The translations under genes and the position numbers were made by a program. A DNA stretch of 15,254 nucleotides, from contig CADBTK010000049.1 in the NCBI GenBank assembly GCA_902797585.1, forward strand, positions 1 through 15,254. Reading direction: 5' to 3'. Below, piece after piece: positions 1-7,937 of this stretch (positions are counted from its first letter, which is position 1; each line of letters starts with the position of its first letter). A model generated the notes under the pieces. That model was not told the origin of the DNA. It did not search any database and was given only the letters and a program-made list of their open reading frames with translations. The stretch is from Erysipelothrix rhusiopathiae. GTDB taxonomy: Bacteria; Bacillota_I; Bacilli_A; Erysipelotrichales; Erysipelotrichaceae.

Positions 1-807
1 ATTATGGCTTTTGCTCCAGAGATGACTATCATTGCCCCATGGCGTGAATGGGAATTAAAATCTAGAGAAGAAGAAATCGAATATGCGGAAGCTCACAACA
101 TTCCATTAAAAATCAATAGAGAAACAAACTACTCAAAAGATAAAAACTTATGGCATTTATCTCATGAAGGATTGGATTTAGAAGATCCTCAAAATGAACC
201 AAAATACGATGAAATTTTGGAAATGGGAGTTACTCCGGAAAAAGCGCCAGATGTACCAACATACATCACATTAACATTTGAAAAAGGGATCCCTACAAAA
301 TTAAATGGACAAGCTATGAAAGGACAAGACTTAGTAGCAGAATTAAATAAAATTGGAGGAGCCAATGGAGTAGGGCTTATCGATATGGTAGAAAACCGTT
401 TGGTAGGTATGAAATCCAGAGGAGTATATGAAACGCCAGGGGGAACAATTTTATATAAAGCCCACGAAACATTAACTCAAATTACAATGGATAAAGATAC
501 ACAACACTTCTTACAACACGTAGCAATCAAGTTTGGAGAATTGTTGTATAACGGACAATGGTTTACACCATTAAGAGAAAGCTTATCTGCCTTTGTAGAT
601 AAAGCCAATGAAACAGTTAATGGAGATGTAAAACTAAAAATTTATAAAGGAAATATTTTCCCAGCTGGAATGAGTAGTCCAACAACTTTATATTCTGAAC
701 AAGTCGCAAGTTTTGGAGAAGACGATTCTTATGACCAAAGCGATTCAGCAGGATTCATTCACTTATTTGGATTACCAATTAAAGTTGGAGCAACTTTGAA
801 AAAATAG
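1..807 (+). CDS. argG: Argininosuccinate synthase, C-terminal two thirds (5' end outside window)
   Basis: ArgG joins citrulline and aspartate, using ATP, to give argininosuccinate, the seventh step of arginine synthesis in the cytoplasm. The reading frame is open from base 1, so the first visible ATG (base 4) is internal. About 268 residues remain of a family length near 400, so roughly 130 N-terminal residues, including the ATP-binding PP-loop, lie upstream. Visible family motifs are [17 protein letters not shown] near the start of the fragment, [20 protein letters not shown] after it, and the tetramer/substrate region [20 protein letters not shown] followed by TPGG. The stop is TAG at 805-807; argH begins 20 bases later behind its own strong AGGAGG, so the two are almost certainly co-transcribed. 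The identification is secure; only the start is unknown. Confidence 0.96.
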   Translation: MMAFAPEMTIIAPWREWELKSREEEIEYAEAHNIPLKINRETNYSKDKNLWHLSHEGLDLEDPQNEPKYDEILEMGVTPEKAPDVPTYITLTFEKGIPTKLNGQAMKGQDLVAELNKIGGANGVGLIDMVENRLVGMKSRGVYETPGGTILYKAHETLTQITMDKDTQHFLQHVAIKFGELLYNGQWFTPLRESLSAFVDKANETVNGDVKLKIYKGNIFPAGMSSPTTLYSEQVASFGEDDSYDQSDSAGFIHLFGLPIKVGATLKK

Positions 808-827
808 AGTCAATAGGAGGTACAATC

Positions 828-2207
828 ATGGCATTATGGTCAGCGCGTTTTAGTCAAAAAGCAGATACACGATTAGAAGAGTTTAATGCATCCATTGATG
901 TGGATCAAAATATGGTCCAACAAGACATTCAAGGGAGTATTGCTCATGTCACAATGTTGGCAAAACAAGGGATTGTAACAGAAAAGGAATCAAAAGTGAT
1001 TATTGAAACGCTTCAAACGATTCTAAAAGAGATTGAATCGGGTGAATTAATCATTGATCCACAAGCAGAAGATATTCATATGTTTGTGGAAGGAGAATTG
1101 ACAAAACGTACAGAGCTTGGAAAAAAATTACATACTGCACGCAGTCGTAATGACCAAGTGGCTCTTGATTTTAAACTCTATGCCATGAATGAATGTGTTG
1201 CGATTGAAAAATTATTGGTGAATTGGTTAGAAGTGTTGATGGAACAAGCCCAAGATAACTTAGAAACCATTATGCCTGGTTATACACATTTACAACGTGC
1301 CCAACCAATTACATTCGCCCATCACTTGATGGCTTATGTAGAAATGTTTAAACGGGATTTATCACGTTTACAAGATGCTAGAAAACGTTGTAACCAAAAC
1401 CCTTTAGGTTCTGGTGCTCTAGCAACTACGACGTATAATATTGATAGAGAGTTTACTTCTAAATTATTGGGATTTAATAATCCTACATACAATAGTTTGG
1501 ATTCCGTCAGTGATCGTGATTTTGCGATTGAAATGGTTCATGATTATTCCTTAATCATGATGCACTTATCACGTCTTTGTGAAGAAATCATTCTTTGGTG
1601 TAGTTGGGAATTTCGTTTTATTGAATTAAGTGATACTTTCTCAACTGGTTCTAGTATCATGCCACAAAAGAAAAATCCTGATGTTGCTGAATTGGTACGT
1701 GGTAAAACAGGAAGAGTCTATGGTCATCTACAAGCATTATTAACCATGATGAAAGGATTGCCGCTAGCCTACAATAAAGATTTACAAGAAGATAAAGAAG
1801 CTTTTATGGACAGTGCTAAAACGGTGAAAGACTGTTTAGTGACAATGATTCCAATGGTTCAAACCTGGAGTGTCAAAAAAGAAAATATGCGTCAAGCAGC
1901 AGCGGCTGGTTTTATCAATGCGACAGATTGTGCGGATTACTTAGTGAAAAAAGGATTGGCATTCCGTGATGCTTATACAATTGTAGGAAACTTGGTGCGC
2001 ACATGCACAGAGAAAAAAACGACACTAGAAGAATTATCTTTGGAAGAATATAAAGAAATTGATGAGACTTTTGATCAAGATGTATACGAAGCGATTTCTT
2101 TGGATACATGTGTGAATCAAAGAAAAGTTCTTGGTGGGCCTGCGCCTCAATGTGTGCAAGAACATATTAATGAAGTAAAAAAGGAGTTGAGTGCATATGA
2201 GTCTTAA
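828..2207 (+). CDS. argH: Argininosuccinate lyase
   Basis: ArgH splits argininosuccinate into arginine and fumarate, the last step of the pathway. The 459-residue product has the normal family length. It belongs to the fumarase/aspartase superfamily: TARSRNDQVALD lies near residue 104, GYTHLQRAQP near 151 (catalytic-site His154), and the superfamily signature GSSIMPQKKNPD at about 274-285, whose flexible loop carries the catalytic Ser. The start is well supported by AGGAGG at 815-820, seven bases before ATG. The 3' end runs 11 bases into argC, which implies translational coupling. No truncation or missing key residue is visible. Confidence 0.97.
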   Translation: MALWSARFSQKADTRLEEFNASIDVDQNMVQQDIQGSIAHVTMLAKQGIVTEKESKVIIETLQTILKEIESGELIIDPQAEDIHMFVEGELTKRTELGKKLHTARSRNDQVALDFKLYAMNECVAIEKLLVNWLEVLMEQAQDNLETIMPGYTHLQRAQPITFAHHLMAYVEMFKRDLSRLQDARKRCNQNPLGSGALATTTYNIDREFTSKLLGFNNPTYNSLDSVSDRDFAIEMVHDYSLIMMHLSRLCEEIILWCSWEFRFIELSDTFSTGSSIMPQKKNPDVAELVRGKTGRVYGHLQALLTMMKGLPLAYNKDLQEDKEAFMDSAKTVKDCLVTMIPMVQTWSVKKENMRQAAAAGFINATDCADYLVKKGLAFRDAYTIVGNLVRTCTEKKTTLEELSLEEYKEIDETFDQDVYEAISLDTCVNQRKVLGGPAPQCVQEHINEVKKELSAYES

Positions 2208-3234
2208 AGTTGGTGTCATTGGTGCAAGCGGATATGCAGGAGCAGAACTTGTTCGCTTATTATTGCGTCATCCTTATGTAACACTTAGTGCAATATCCTC
2301 CAATCAATACACAGGACAACCATTGTCATCTTTATATCCAGGATTTCAAGATGTCTGTGATTTAGTCTTTGTGGATAGTGATACTGTCATTGAACAAAGT
2401 GATTGTGTGTTTGCTTCTTTGCCTCATGGACACAGCGAAGCCATTGCGGCTAAATGTATTCAAGCAGGAAAAAGATTTATTGATTTAGGAGCAGACTTTC
2501 GTTTAAAAGATAAAGATATTTATTATCAGTGGTATGGGGTTCCATTTTTGGACGAAGACTTACATGCCCAAGCGGTTTATGGAATCAGCGAGTTACATCG
2601 TGATCAAATTAAAGATGCCCAATTAATTGGAAATCCAGGATGTTATCCAACTTCCATTGAATTAGCCCTATATCCAGTTTTAAAAGAAGGATTGGTCAAT
2701 ACCGATTCCATCATTCTTGATTCAAAATCAGGAACAACAGGTGCAGGGAAAGGTCTAAGTGAATTAACTCACTTTCCACGAACGAATGAAGCATTTGCGC
2801 CTTATAAAGTTGGGAATCATCGTCATACTCCTGAGATTGAACAAATGTTGAGTGAGATTGCAGGAAAAGAGATTGCGGTGACTTTTGTACCTCATCTATT
2901 ACCTATTAATCGAGGGATTATCTCGACGATTTATATTAAAGGGAATGAGGAGTTGAATCTAGAAAAGATTCACAAACTTTATCAACAAACTTATCAAAAT
3001 GAACAATTTGTTCGTGTCCTTCCATTGGGGAAAACAGCGGACTTAAAATTTGTGAAATTTAGTAATTATTGCGATATTTCTTTGCATCTAGATACTCACA
3101 CTAACACATTGATTGTGGTATCTTGCATCGATAATATGGTTAAAGGGGCTGCCGGACAGGCAATCCAAAATATGAATATTATGTATCAATGGGAAGAAGA
3201 AGCAGGATTAAACCTAGTGGCTCCTTCTTTCTAG
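2197..3234 (+). CDS. argC: N-acetyl-gamma-glutamyl-phosphate reductase
   Basis: ArgC reduces N-acetylglutamyl phosphate with NADPH to the semialdehyde, the third step of the pathway. The Rossmann start GVIGASGYAGAELVRLL lies at the N-terminus, the catalytic Cys149 is in GNPGCYPT, and the active-site His is in GNHRHTPEIEQ (His208/His210). A start at ATG 2197 gives 345 residues, typical of the family. An in-frame GTG at 2191 sits only four bases from the AAGGAG at 2181-2186, whereas ATG 2197 has a normal ten-base spacing, so ATG is preferred. The gene overlaps the argH end by 11 bases, and argJ follows 11 bases after its TAG. Confidence 0.96.
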   Translation: MSLKVGVIGASGYAGAELVRLLLRHPYVTLSAISSNQYTGQPLSSLYPGFQDVCDLVFVDSDTVIEQSDCVFASLPHGHSEAIAAKCIQAGKRFIDLGADFRLKDKDIYYQWYGVPFLDEDLHAQAVYGISELHRDQIKDAQLIGNPGCYPTSIELALYPVLKEGLVNTDSIILDSKSGTTGAGKGLSELTHFPRTNEAFAPYKVGNHRHTPEIEQMLSEIAGKEIAVTFVPHLLPINRGIISTIYIKGNEELNLEKIHKLYQQTYQNEQFVRVLPLGKTADLKFVKFSNYCDISLHLDTHTNTLIVVSCIDNMVKGAAGQAIQNMNIMYQWEEEAGLNLVAPSF

Positions 3235-3245
3235 AAAGGAATGCG

Positions 3246-4460
3246 ATGAAAGTTATTCAAGGAGGCGTATGTGCACCTCAAGGTTTTACGGCTGCAGGAG
3301 TGCATTGCGGAATACGAAAAAATACAACCAAAAAAGATTTGGGATTAATCTTTAGTGATAAAAAGGGTAGTGCTGCCTGTATTTATACTCAAAATAAAGT
3401 AAAAGGGGCGCCAATTTTGGTTAGCCAAGAAAACTTAGAAGATGGAAAAGCACAAGCCATTTTAGTCAATAGCGGGAATGCCAATACATGCAATGCCGAT
3501 GGATTGGATATTGCCCATGCGATGTGCCAATCGTGTGCTTTATATTTAAATATTGATGCCAAAGATATTATGATTGCCTCTACTGGAGTTATTGGGCAAC
3601 CTTTGCCCATTGAACCTATTGTAGAAGCAATGCCAGGATTGGTAAATTCTTTATCGGTAAAAGGAAATCAAGATGTAGCTACATCGTTTATGACAACGGA
3701 TACATTTTCTAAAGAAGTAGCCATCTCTTTCCAATTAGATGGGAAAGAATGTAAAATGGGTGGAATTGCCAAAGGATCAGGAATGATTCATCCTAATATG
3801 GCTACGATGTTGAGCTATGTAACGAGTGATGTAGCTATCTCTAGTGATATGTTGAAAATGGTTTTAAAAGAAGTGGCGGATGATACTTACAATATGGTAA
3901 CAGTGGATGGAGATACTTCTACCAATGATACCTTTGGAATCCTTTGTAATGGAATGGCAAAAAACCAAGTGATCAAAGAAAAGAATAAAGATTATGAAAT
4001 CTTTAAAGAAGCCCTTTTATATGTATGCCAAGAATTATCTAAAATGTTGGCACGTGATGGAGAAGGGGCTACTAAATTATTGATTTGTAACGTAAGTGGA
4101 GCTAAGAGCAAATTAGATGCACGAAATGTGGCGAAAAGCGTCATTGGATCGAACTTATTAAAATGTGCGATGTACGGTCATGATGCCAACTGGGGTCGTA
4201 TTCTATGTGCCATAGGATATGCCGATGCTGATTTGGATATTCATCAAGTAGATGTCTCCATTTCTTCCTTGGCAGGAAAAGTAGATGTATGCCAAGATGG
4301 ACATGGAATCTCTTTTGATGAAGAGCATGCCTTAATGGTTTTAAAAGAAGATGAAATTACCATTGAAGTTCTTCTCCATGATGGAAAAGAAAAAGCGACT
4401 GCTTGGGGATGTGACTTAACGTATGAATATGTCAAAATTAATGGGGAGTATCGAACATGA
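3246..4460 (+). CDS. argJ: Bifunctional glutamate N-acetyltransferase / ornithine acetyltransferase
   Basis: ArgJ moves the acetyl group from N-acetylornithine to glutamate (the recycling fifth step). In bifunctional forms it also makes N-acetylglutamate from acetyl-CoA (first step). The 404-residue precursor has the family's self-cleavage site in KGSGMIHPNMATMLS: cutting before Thr187 would release the alpha and beta chains and expose the nucleophilic Thr. The oxyanion-hole motif STGVIG is near residues 112-117. I chose ATG 3246, five bases after AAGGA at 3236-3240; the open frame continues 57 bases upstream inside argC, but no family match is seen there. The gene ends in an ATGA overlap with argB. 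No argA or argE is present in the window, which fits a cyclic pathway. Whether this copy is mono- or bifunctional cannot be read from sequence alone. Confidence 0.95.
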   Translation: MKVIQGGVCAPQGFTAAGVHCGIRKNTTKKDLGLIFSDKKGSAACIYTQNKVKGAPILVSQENLEDGKAQAILVNSGNANTCNADGLDIAHAMCQSCALYLNIDAKDIMIASTGVIGQPLPIEPIVEAMPGLVNSLSVKGNQDVATSFMTTDTFSKEVAISFQLDGKECKMGGIAKGSGMIHPNMATMLSYVTSDVAISSDMLKMVLKEVADDTYNMVTVDGDTSTNDTFGILCNGMAKNQVIKEKNKDYEIFKEALLYVCQELSKMLARDGEGATKLLICNVSGAKSKLDARNVAKSVIGSNLLKCAMYGHDANWGRILCAIGYADADLDIHQVDVSISSLAGKVDVCQDGHGISFDEEHALMVLKEDEITIEVLLHDGKEKATAWGCDLTYEYVKINGEYRT

Positions 4461-5329
4461 AAAATGCGATCGAAAAAGCAAAAATCTTATCCCAAGCTTT
4501 ACCTTATATTCAAAAATACAACAACAAAATTGTTGTGATTAAATATGGGGGAAATGCCATGGAGAATGAACAATTGAAACAAAATGTCATGGAAGATGTT
4601 GTTTTGTTGAGTGAAATTGGAGTGAAGATTGTTCTTGTGCATGGTGGAGGAATCGATATTAGTACAACGTTGGATAAAGTGGGGAAAGAAACGCCATTTA
4701 TCAATGGACTTCGTTATACAGATGAAGAAACCATGGAAATTGTACAAATGGTTCTTGCAGGAAAGACGAATAAAAATTTAGTATCGTTAATTTCAGATTT
4801 AAAATCTAGAGCAGTTGGAATCTGTGGAATGGATGGAAATATCATTGAAGCAGAAAAATTAGAAGCCCAACAAGATTTGGGATATGTGGGACGTATTACT
4901 AAAATCAACCCAGAATTAATTTTTAAATTATTAGACAACGGATATATTCCAGTTATTGCCTCTATTGGAACTGATGATAGCCATGTCTACAACATTAACG
5001 CCGATATGGCAGCCAGTGCCATTGCGGCTAGTTTACAAGCAGAAAACATGATTTTTGTTTCCAATGTGCCAGGGGTATTAGAAAATCCAGAAGATGAAGA
5101 GTCGTTAATTTCTCATATTCATGTCAAAGATATTCCAGATTTAAAAGAAAAAGGGATTATTTCTGGAGGAATGATTCCAAAAGTACAATGTTGCCAAGAC
5201 TGTATTGAAAATGGAGTAAAAAAGACTGTGATTATTGATGGACGTGTTCCTCATGCCTTATTGATTGAAATGTTGTCTGATGAAGGGGTAGGAACCATGA
5301 TTGTAGGTAAAAATTATGAACAACTATAA
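4457..5329 (+). CDS. argB: Acetylglutamate kinase
   Basis: ArgB phosphorylates N-acetylglutamate with ATP, the second and committed step. The 290-residue amino-acid-kinase fold shows VIKYGG (Lys29, phosphate contact), HGGG at 62-65, the substrate loop NGLRYTDEE near 84-91, and YNINADMAASAIA for nucleotide and substrate binding. About 24 residues precede the first strand (KAKILSQALPYIQKY), matching the extra N-terminal helix of arginine-inhibited hexameric NAG kinases and absent from the insensitive E. coli type. Feedback inhibition by arginine is therefore likely (inference from family knowledge). The start ATG overlaps the argJ stop as ATGA, and the 3' end overlaps argD by 14 bases. Confidence 0.96.
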   Translation: MKNAIEKAKILSQALPYIQKYNNKIVVIKYGGNAMENEQLKQNVMEDVVLLSEIGVKIVLVHGGGIDISTTLDKVGKETPFINGLRYTDEETMEIVQMVLAGKTNKNLVSLISDLKSRAVGICGMDGNIIEAEKLEAQQDLGYVGRITKINPELIFKLLDNGYIPVIASIGTDDSHVYNINADMAASAIAASLQAENMIFVSNVPGVLENPEDEESLISHIHVKDIPDLKEKGIISGGMIPKVQCCQDCIENGVKKTVIIDGRVPHALLIEMLSDEGVGTMIVGKNYEQL

Positions 5330-6485
5330 AACATTAGATCAACAATATCTTGCACATACATATGCTCGTTGGCCAATTTGTATTCAAAAAGGCCAAGGCT
5401 GTATATTGACAGATATTGATGGGAATGAATATATAGATTTTACAGCAGGAATTGGAGTAGCTAGTTTGGGTTATTCCCATGATCAATGGGTTCAAGCTGT
5501 ACAAAACCAAAGTGCCACATTAGCTCATGTATCGAATCTATTTTATACAGAACCTATGTTAAAAGTGGCTCAATCTCTTTGTACAAAAAGTGGGATGAAA
5601 AAAGTCTTCTTTTCAAATTCGGGAGCAGAAGCCAATGAAGGAGCAATTAAAGTGGCTCGTAAATATGCCAATGAGAAATATGGAGGACAAAGAGATACCA
5701 TCTTAACATTGGTGAATTCCTTTCATGGTCGTACTATGGCAACGCTATCGGCAACCGGACAAGATGGATTTCATACAAAGTTTGAACCATTTCCAACTGG
5801 GTTTGATTATATAGTAGCCAATGATAGAAAATCTTTAGAAGAAAAAGTGAATGAACATACAGCAGCCATCATGATTGAAATGGTACAAGGAGAAGGTGGT
5901 GTAAATGCCTTAGACAAAGACTTTGTATCTGCCATTCAACAGATTTGCGATGAAAAAGATATTATCTTAATTGTGGATGAAGTGCAAACGGGAATTGGAC
6001 GTTGTGGCTCTTTCTTTGCCTATCAACAATTTGATCTGCACCCAGATGTTGTGACCAGTGCCAAAGGATTAGCTTCTGGACTGCCAATTGGGGCTGTTTT
6101 AATGGGGGAAAAAGTTGAAGACGTTTTTCAACCAGGCGATCATGGATCGACTTTTGGGGCCAATCCTATTTCCTGTGCAGCAGCTCAAGTCGTTTTAGAA
6201 CAAATGAATGAAACGTTGTATCAACAAGTTCAAGAAAAAGGACAAATAATCAAAGCAAGTTTAGAAAAGATGGCCCATGTTCAATCAGTCTCTGGATTGG
6301 GATTGATGATTGGAGCTAAATTGGATGTGGATGTTAAAGAAGTAATCGCTCGATGTCAAAAACAAGGGGTACTTTTCTTAAGTGCAAAAGATAAATTACG
6401 ATTATTGCCACCTTTAATTATTTCGAATGAAGAAATTGAAAAAGGAATGGAAATACTAAAAACGGTATTGGAGGAAATGGAATGA
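5316..6485 (+). CDS. argD: Acetylornithine aminotransferase
   Basis: ArgD is a PLP-dependent class III aminotransferase that converts N-acetylglutamate semialdehyde to N-acetylornithine with glutamate as donor (fourth step). The 389-residue protein shows NSGAEANEGA (101-110, cofactor phosphate), SFHGRTMATLSATG (135-148), IVDEVQTGIGRCG with the PLP-pyridine Asp221, and the Schiff-base Lys250 in SAKGLASGLPIGA. The start lies 14 bases inside argB with only a weak AGGT-type ribosome site, so it probably relies on coupling to argB translation. The 3' end overlaps argF by ATGA. It could also accept succinyl-diaminopimelate, as some ArgD enzymes do, but the context points to arginine synthesis. Confidence 0.95.
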   Translation: MNNYKTLDQQYLAHTYARWPICIQKGQGCILTDIDGNEYIDFTAGIGVASLGYSHDQWVQAVQNQSATLAHVSNLFYTEPMLKVAQSLCTKSGMKKVFFSNSGAEANEGAIKVARKYANEKYGGQRDTILTLVNSFHGRTMATLSATGQDGFHTKFEPFPTGFDYIVANDRKSLEEKVNEHTAAIMIEMVQGEGGVNALDKDFVSAIQQICDEKDIILIVDEVQTGIGRCGSFFAYQQFDLHPDVVTSAKGLASGLPIGAVLMGEKVEDVFQPGDHGSTFGANPISCAAAQVVLEQMNETLYQQVQEKGQIIKASLEKMAHVQSVSGLGLMIGAKLDVDVKEVIARCQKQGVLFLSAKDKLRLLPPLIISNEEIEKGMEILKTVLEEME

Positions 6486-7393
6486 AACATTTATTAAGCT
6501 TAATGGATATTACCAGTGAAGAAATCATTCAATTATTGGATTTGGCTGATCAATTAAAAGCAGAGGTTAAACAAGGTGTCTTTAAACCATATTTGAAAAA
6601 TAAAACATTGGGAATGATTTTCCAAAAATCTAGTACACGTACACGTGTTTCCTTTGAAGTAGGAATGACTCAATTGGGAGGATATCCTCTTCACTTAGAT
6701 GCATCGACTATGCAAATTGGAAGAGGAGAACCAATCCAAGATACAGCGCGAGTTTTATCTCGCTATTTGGATGGAATTATGATTCGTACCTTTGACCAAC
6801 AAGATGTTGTCGACTTATCTACATATGGAAGTATTCCTATTATCAATGGGTTAACTGATTTTGCCCATCCTTGTCAAGTTTTAGCTGACTTACAAACCAT
6901 TCGTGAACACAAAGGGAAATTAGAAGGATTAAAAATGTGTTTTATCGGCGATGGTAACAACATGTGTAACTCTTTAGCTGTTGGAGCATTAAAAACAGGA
7001 ATGAGTTTTGCGTGTGCGTGTCCAGACGGTTATTTACCAGATGAAAAAATATTGGAATTTGGTAAAACATATGGAGATAAATTTGTATGTTGCCAAGATC
7101 CGATGGAAGCGGCCAAGGATGCAGACGTGATTGTGACAGATGTTTGGGCCAGTATGGGAGAAGAACACGAAGCGCAAGAACGTGAAAAAGTATTTGCGGG
7201 CACTTATCAGGTTAATGCACAATTGATGAGCGTTGCCAAAAGTGATGCCATGGTTCAACATTGTTTACCAGCTCACCGTGAAGAAGAAATTACGGAAGAA
7301 ATATTTGAAGCACACGCAGATGAAATATTTGATGAAGCAGAAAATAGACTTCATGCTCAAAAAGCGGTGTTAGTAAAACTATTGAAAGACTAA
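6482..7393 (+). CDS. argF: Ornithine carbamoyltransferase (anabolic)
   Basis: ArgF condenses ornithine and carbamoyl phosphate to citrulline (sixth step). The 303-residue product has the carbamoyl phosphate motif SSTRTR (50-55), HPCQ (129-132), the ornithine-binding DVWASMG (220-226) and the HCLPAHR signature (260-266) with the catalytic Cys. The ATG overlaps the argD stop, with GGAGG at 6470-6474 just upstream. Tandem stops TAATAA end it and an intrinsic terminator follows within 10 bases, so this is the last gene of the arginine cluster. No arcA or arcC is nearby, which argues for the anabolic rather than the arginine deiminase enzyme. Confidence 0.96.
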   Translation: MKHLLSLMDITSEEIIQLLDLADQLKAEVKQGVFKPYLKNKTLGMIFQKSSTRTRVSFEVGMTQLGGYPLHLDASTMQIGRGEPIQDTARVLSRYLDGIMIRTFDQQDVVDLSTYGSIPIINGLTDFAHPCQVLADLQTIREHKGKLEGLKMCFIGDGNNMCNSLAVGALKTGMSFACACPDGYLPDEKILEFGKTYGDKFVCCQDPMEAAKDADVIVTDVWASMGEEHEAQEREKVFAGTYQVNAQLMSVAKSDAMVQHCLPAHREEEITEEIFEAHADEIFDEAENRLHAQKAVLVKLLKD

Positions 7394-7402
7394 TAAAAAA
7401 AG

Positions 7403-7446
7403 AGATGTCCTTAGTTACTCCATAAGTAAATAGGACATCTTTTTAA
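7403..7446 (+). terminator. Intrinsic terminator of the arginine operon
   Basis: An 8-bp perfect stem, AGATGTCC (7403-7410) with GGACATCT (7433-7440), is capped by an inner TTACT/AGTAA pairing and followed by a run of five T. The A-rich stretch before the left arm would also let it work on the minus strand. It lies 10 bases after the argF stop and separates arginine synthesis from the following redox module. Confidence 0.88.
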
Positions 7447-7520
7447 TAGTGTGTAACGAGAAAAGAAAAATCCCGTTGGAAGATATACAATTATTTAGTT
7501 TCTAATTAAAAATCTATAAA

Positions 7521-7538
7521 ATGTTGTTTTAACAACAT
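7521..7538. promoter_or_regulatory. Palindromic operator, Crp/Fnr type (copy 1)
   Basis: ATGTTGTT-TT-AACAACAT is a perfect inverted repeat with 8-base arms and a 2-base centre. Read as TGTTG-N6-CAACA it has the spacing of a CRP-family site. It lies 57 bases before the cupin ATG. A near copy sits beside the crp/fnr-type gene at 10083-10100. These are the only two sites of this form that I found by eye in the window. Confidence 0.75.
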
Positions 7539-7556
7539 AAAAAGGCAAGTGTTGGA

Positions 7557-7572
7557 TGTTATTCTTTAAAAT
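7557..7572 (+). promoter_or_regulatory. Predicted activator-dependent promoter of the cupin-DUF438 operon
   Basis: TG at 7557-7558, one base, then TATTCT (7560-7565) form an extended -10 element. A start near 7571-7572 would put the palindrome centre (7529.5) at about -41.5 to -42.5, the class II Crp/Fnr activating position, and no separate -35 is needed. An alternative -10 (TATAAA, 7515-7520) directly before the palindrome would instead imply repression, but I see no convincing -35 for it. Confidence 0.5.
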
Positions 7573-7595
7573 ATATAGAGTATGGAGGTCATACA

Positions 7596-7937
7596 ATGAA
7601 AAATATTTCTAAATCTGAGGTATTTGCCTTAAAGGAACAAATATCGTATCAAAAAGGGCAAGTTGTCAGCAAAACGCTTGCACAAAATGATGCCCTTAGT
7701 ATTACTTTGTTTGCCTTTGATCAAGATGAAGAGATTGGTACACATGAGTCAAAAGGAGATGCTTTTGTGACTTGTTTGGATGGAGTGGGGAAGATTACGA
7801 TTGACGGTGTTGATTCGATCATTAAGGAAGGACAGTCCATTATTATGCCGGCAGGACATCCTCATTCTGTATATGCACAAGAGGCATTTAAAATGCTTCT
7901 TGTAGTGGTTTTTGAAGGAGAAAAAAATGAAAAATAA
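7596..7937 (+). CDS. Small cupin-domain protein
   Basis: A 113-residue single-domain cupin. The first cupin motif reads EIGTHESKGDAFVTCLDGVG (His and acidic residues as likely metal ligands), then KITIDG and IKEGQSIIMPAGHPHSV, the second motif with its His pair. Most of the double-stranded beta barrel is therefore present, and a bound metal is likely. No signal peptide or membrane segment is seen, so it is cytoplasmic. The start is clear: GGAGG at 7584-7588, seven bases before ATG. The 3' end overlaps the DUF438-type gene by 11 bases, so the two are coupled. The palindrome 57 bases upstream places it in a predicted Crp/Fnr regulon with hcp. The substrate is unknown; a role in redox or nitrosative stress is inferred from context only. 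Confidence 0.85.
   Translation: MKNISKSEVFALKEQISYQKGQVVSKTLAQNDALSITLFAFDQDEEIGTHESKGDAFVTCLDGVGKITIDGVDSIIKEGQSIIMPAGHPHSVYAQEAFKMLLVVVFEGEKNEK

Noticed and set aside
3189-3245. Upstream extension of argJ inside argC
   Set aside because: The added 19 residues do not resemble the family, and the ATG at 3246 has its own ribosome site.
4516-4536. ACAACAA-AA-TTGTTGT palindrome in argB, similar in letters to the operators
   Set aside because: The arms have the opposite polarity (AACA outside, TGTT inside), and it encodes the conserved NNKIVVIKY segment; coincidence of codons.
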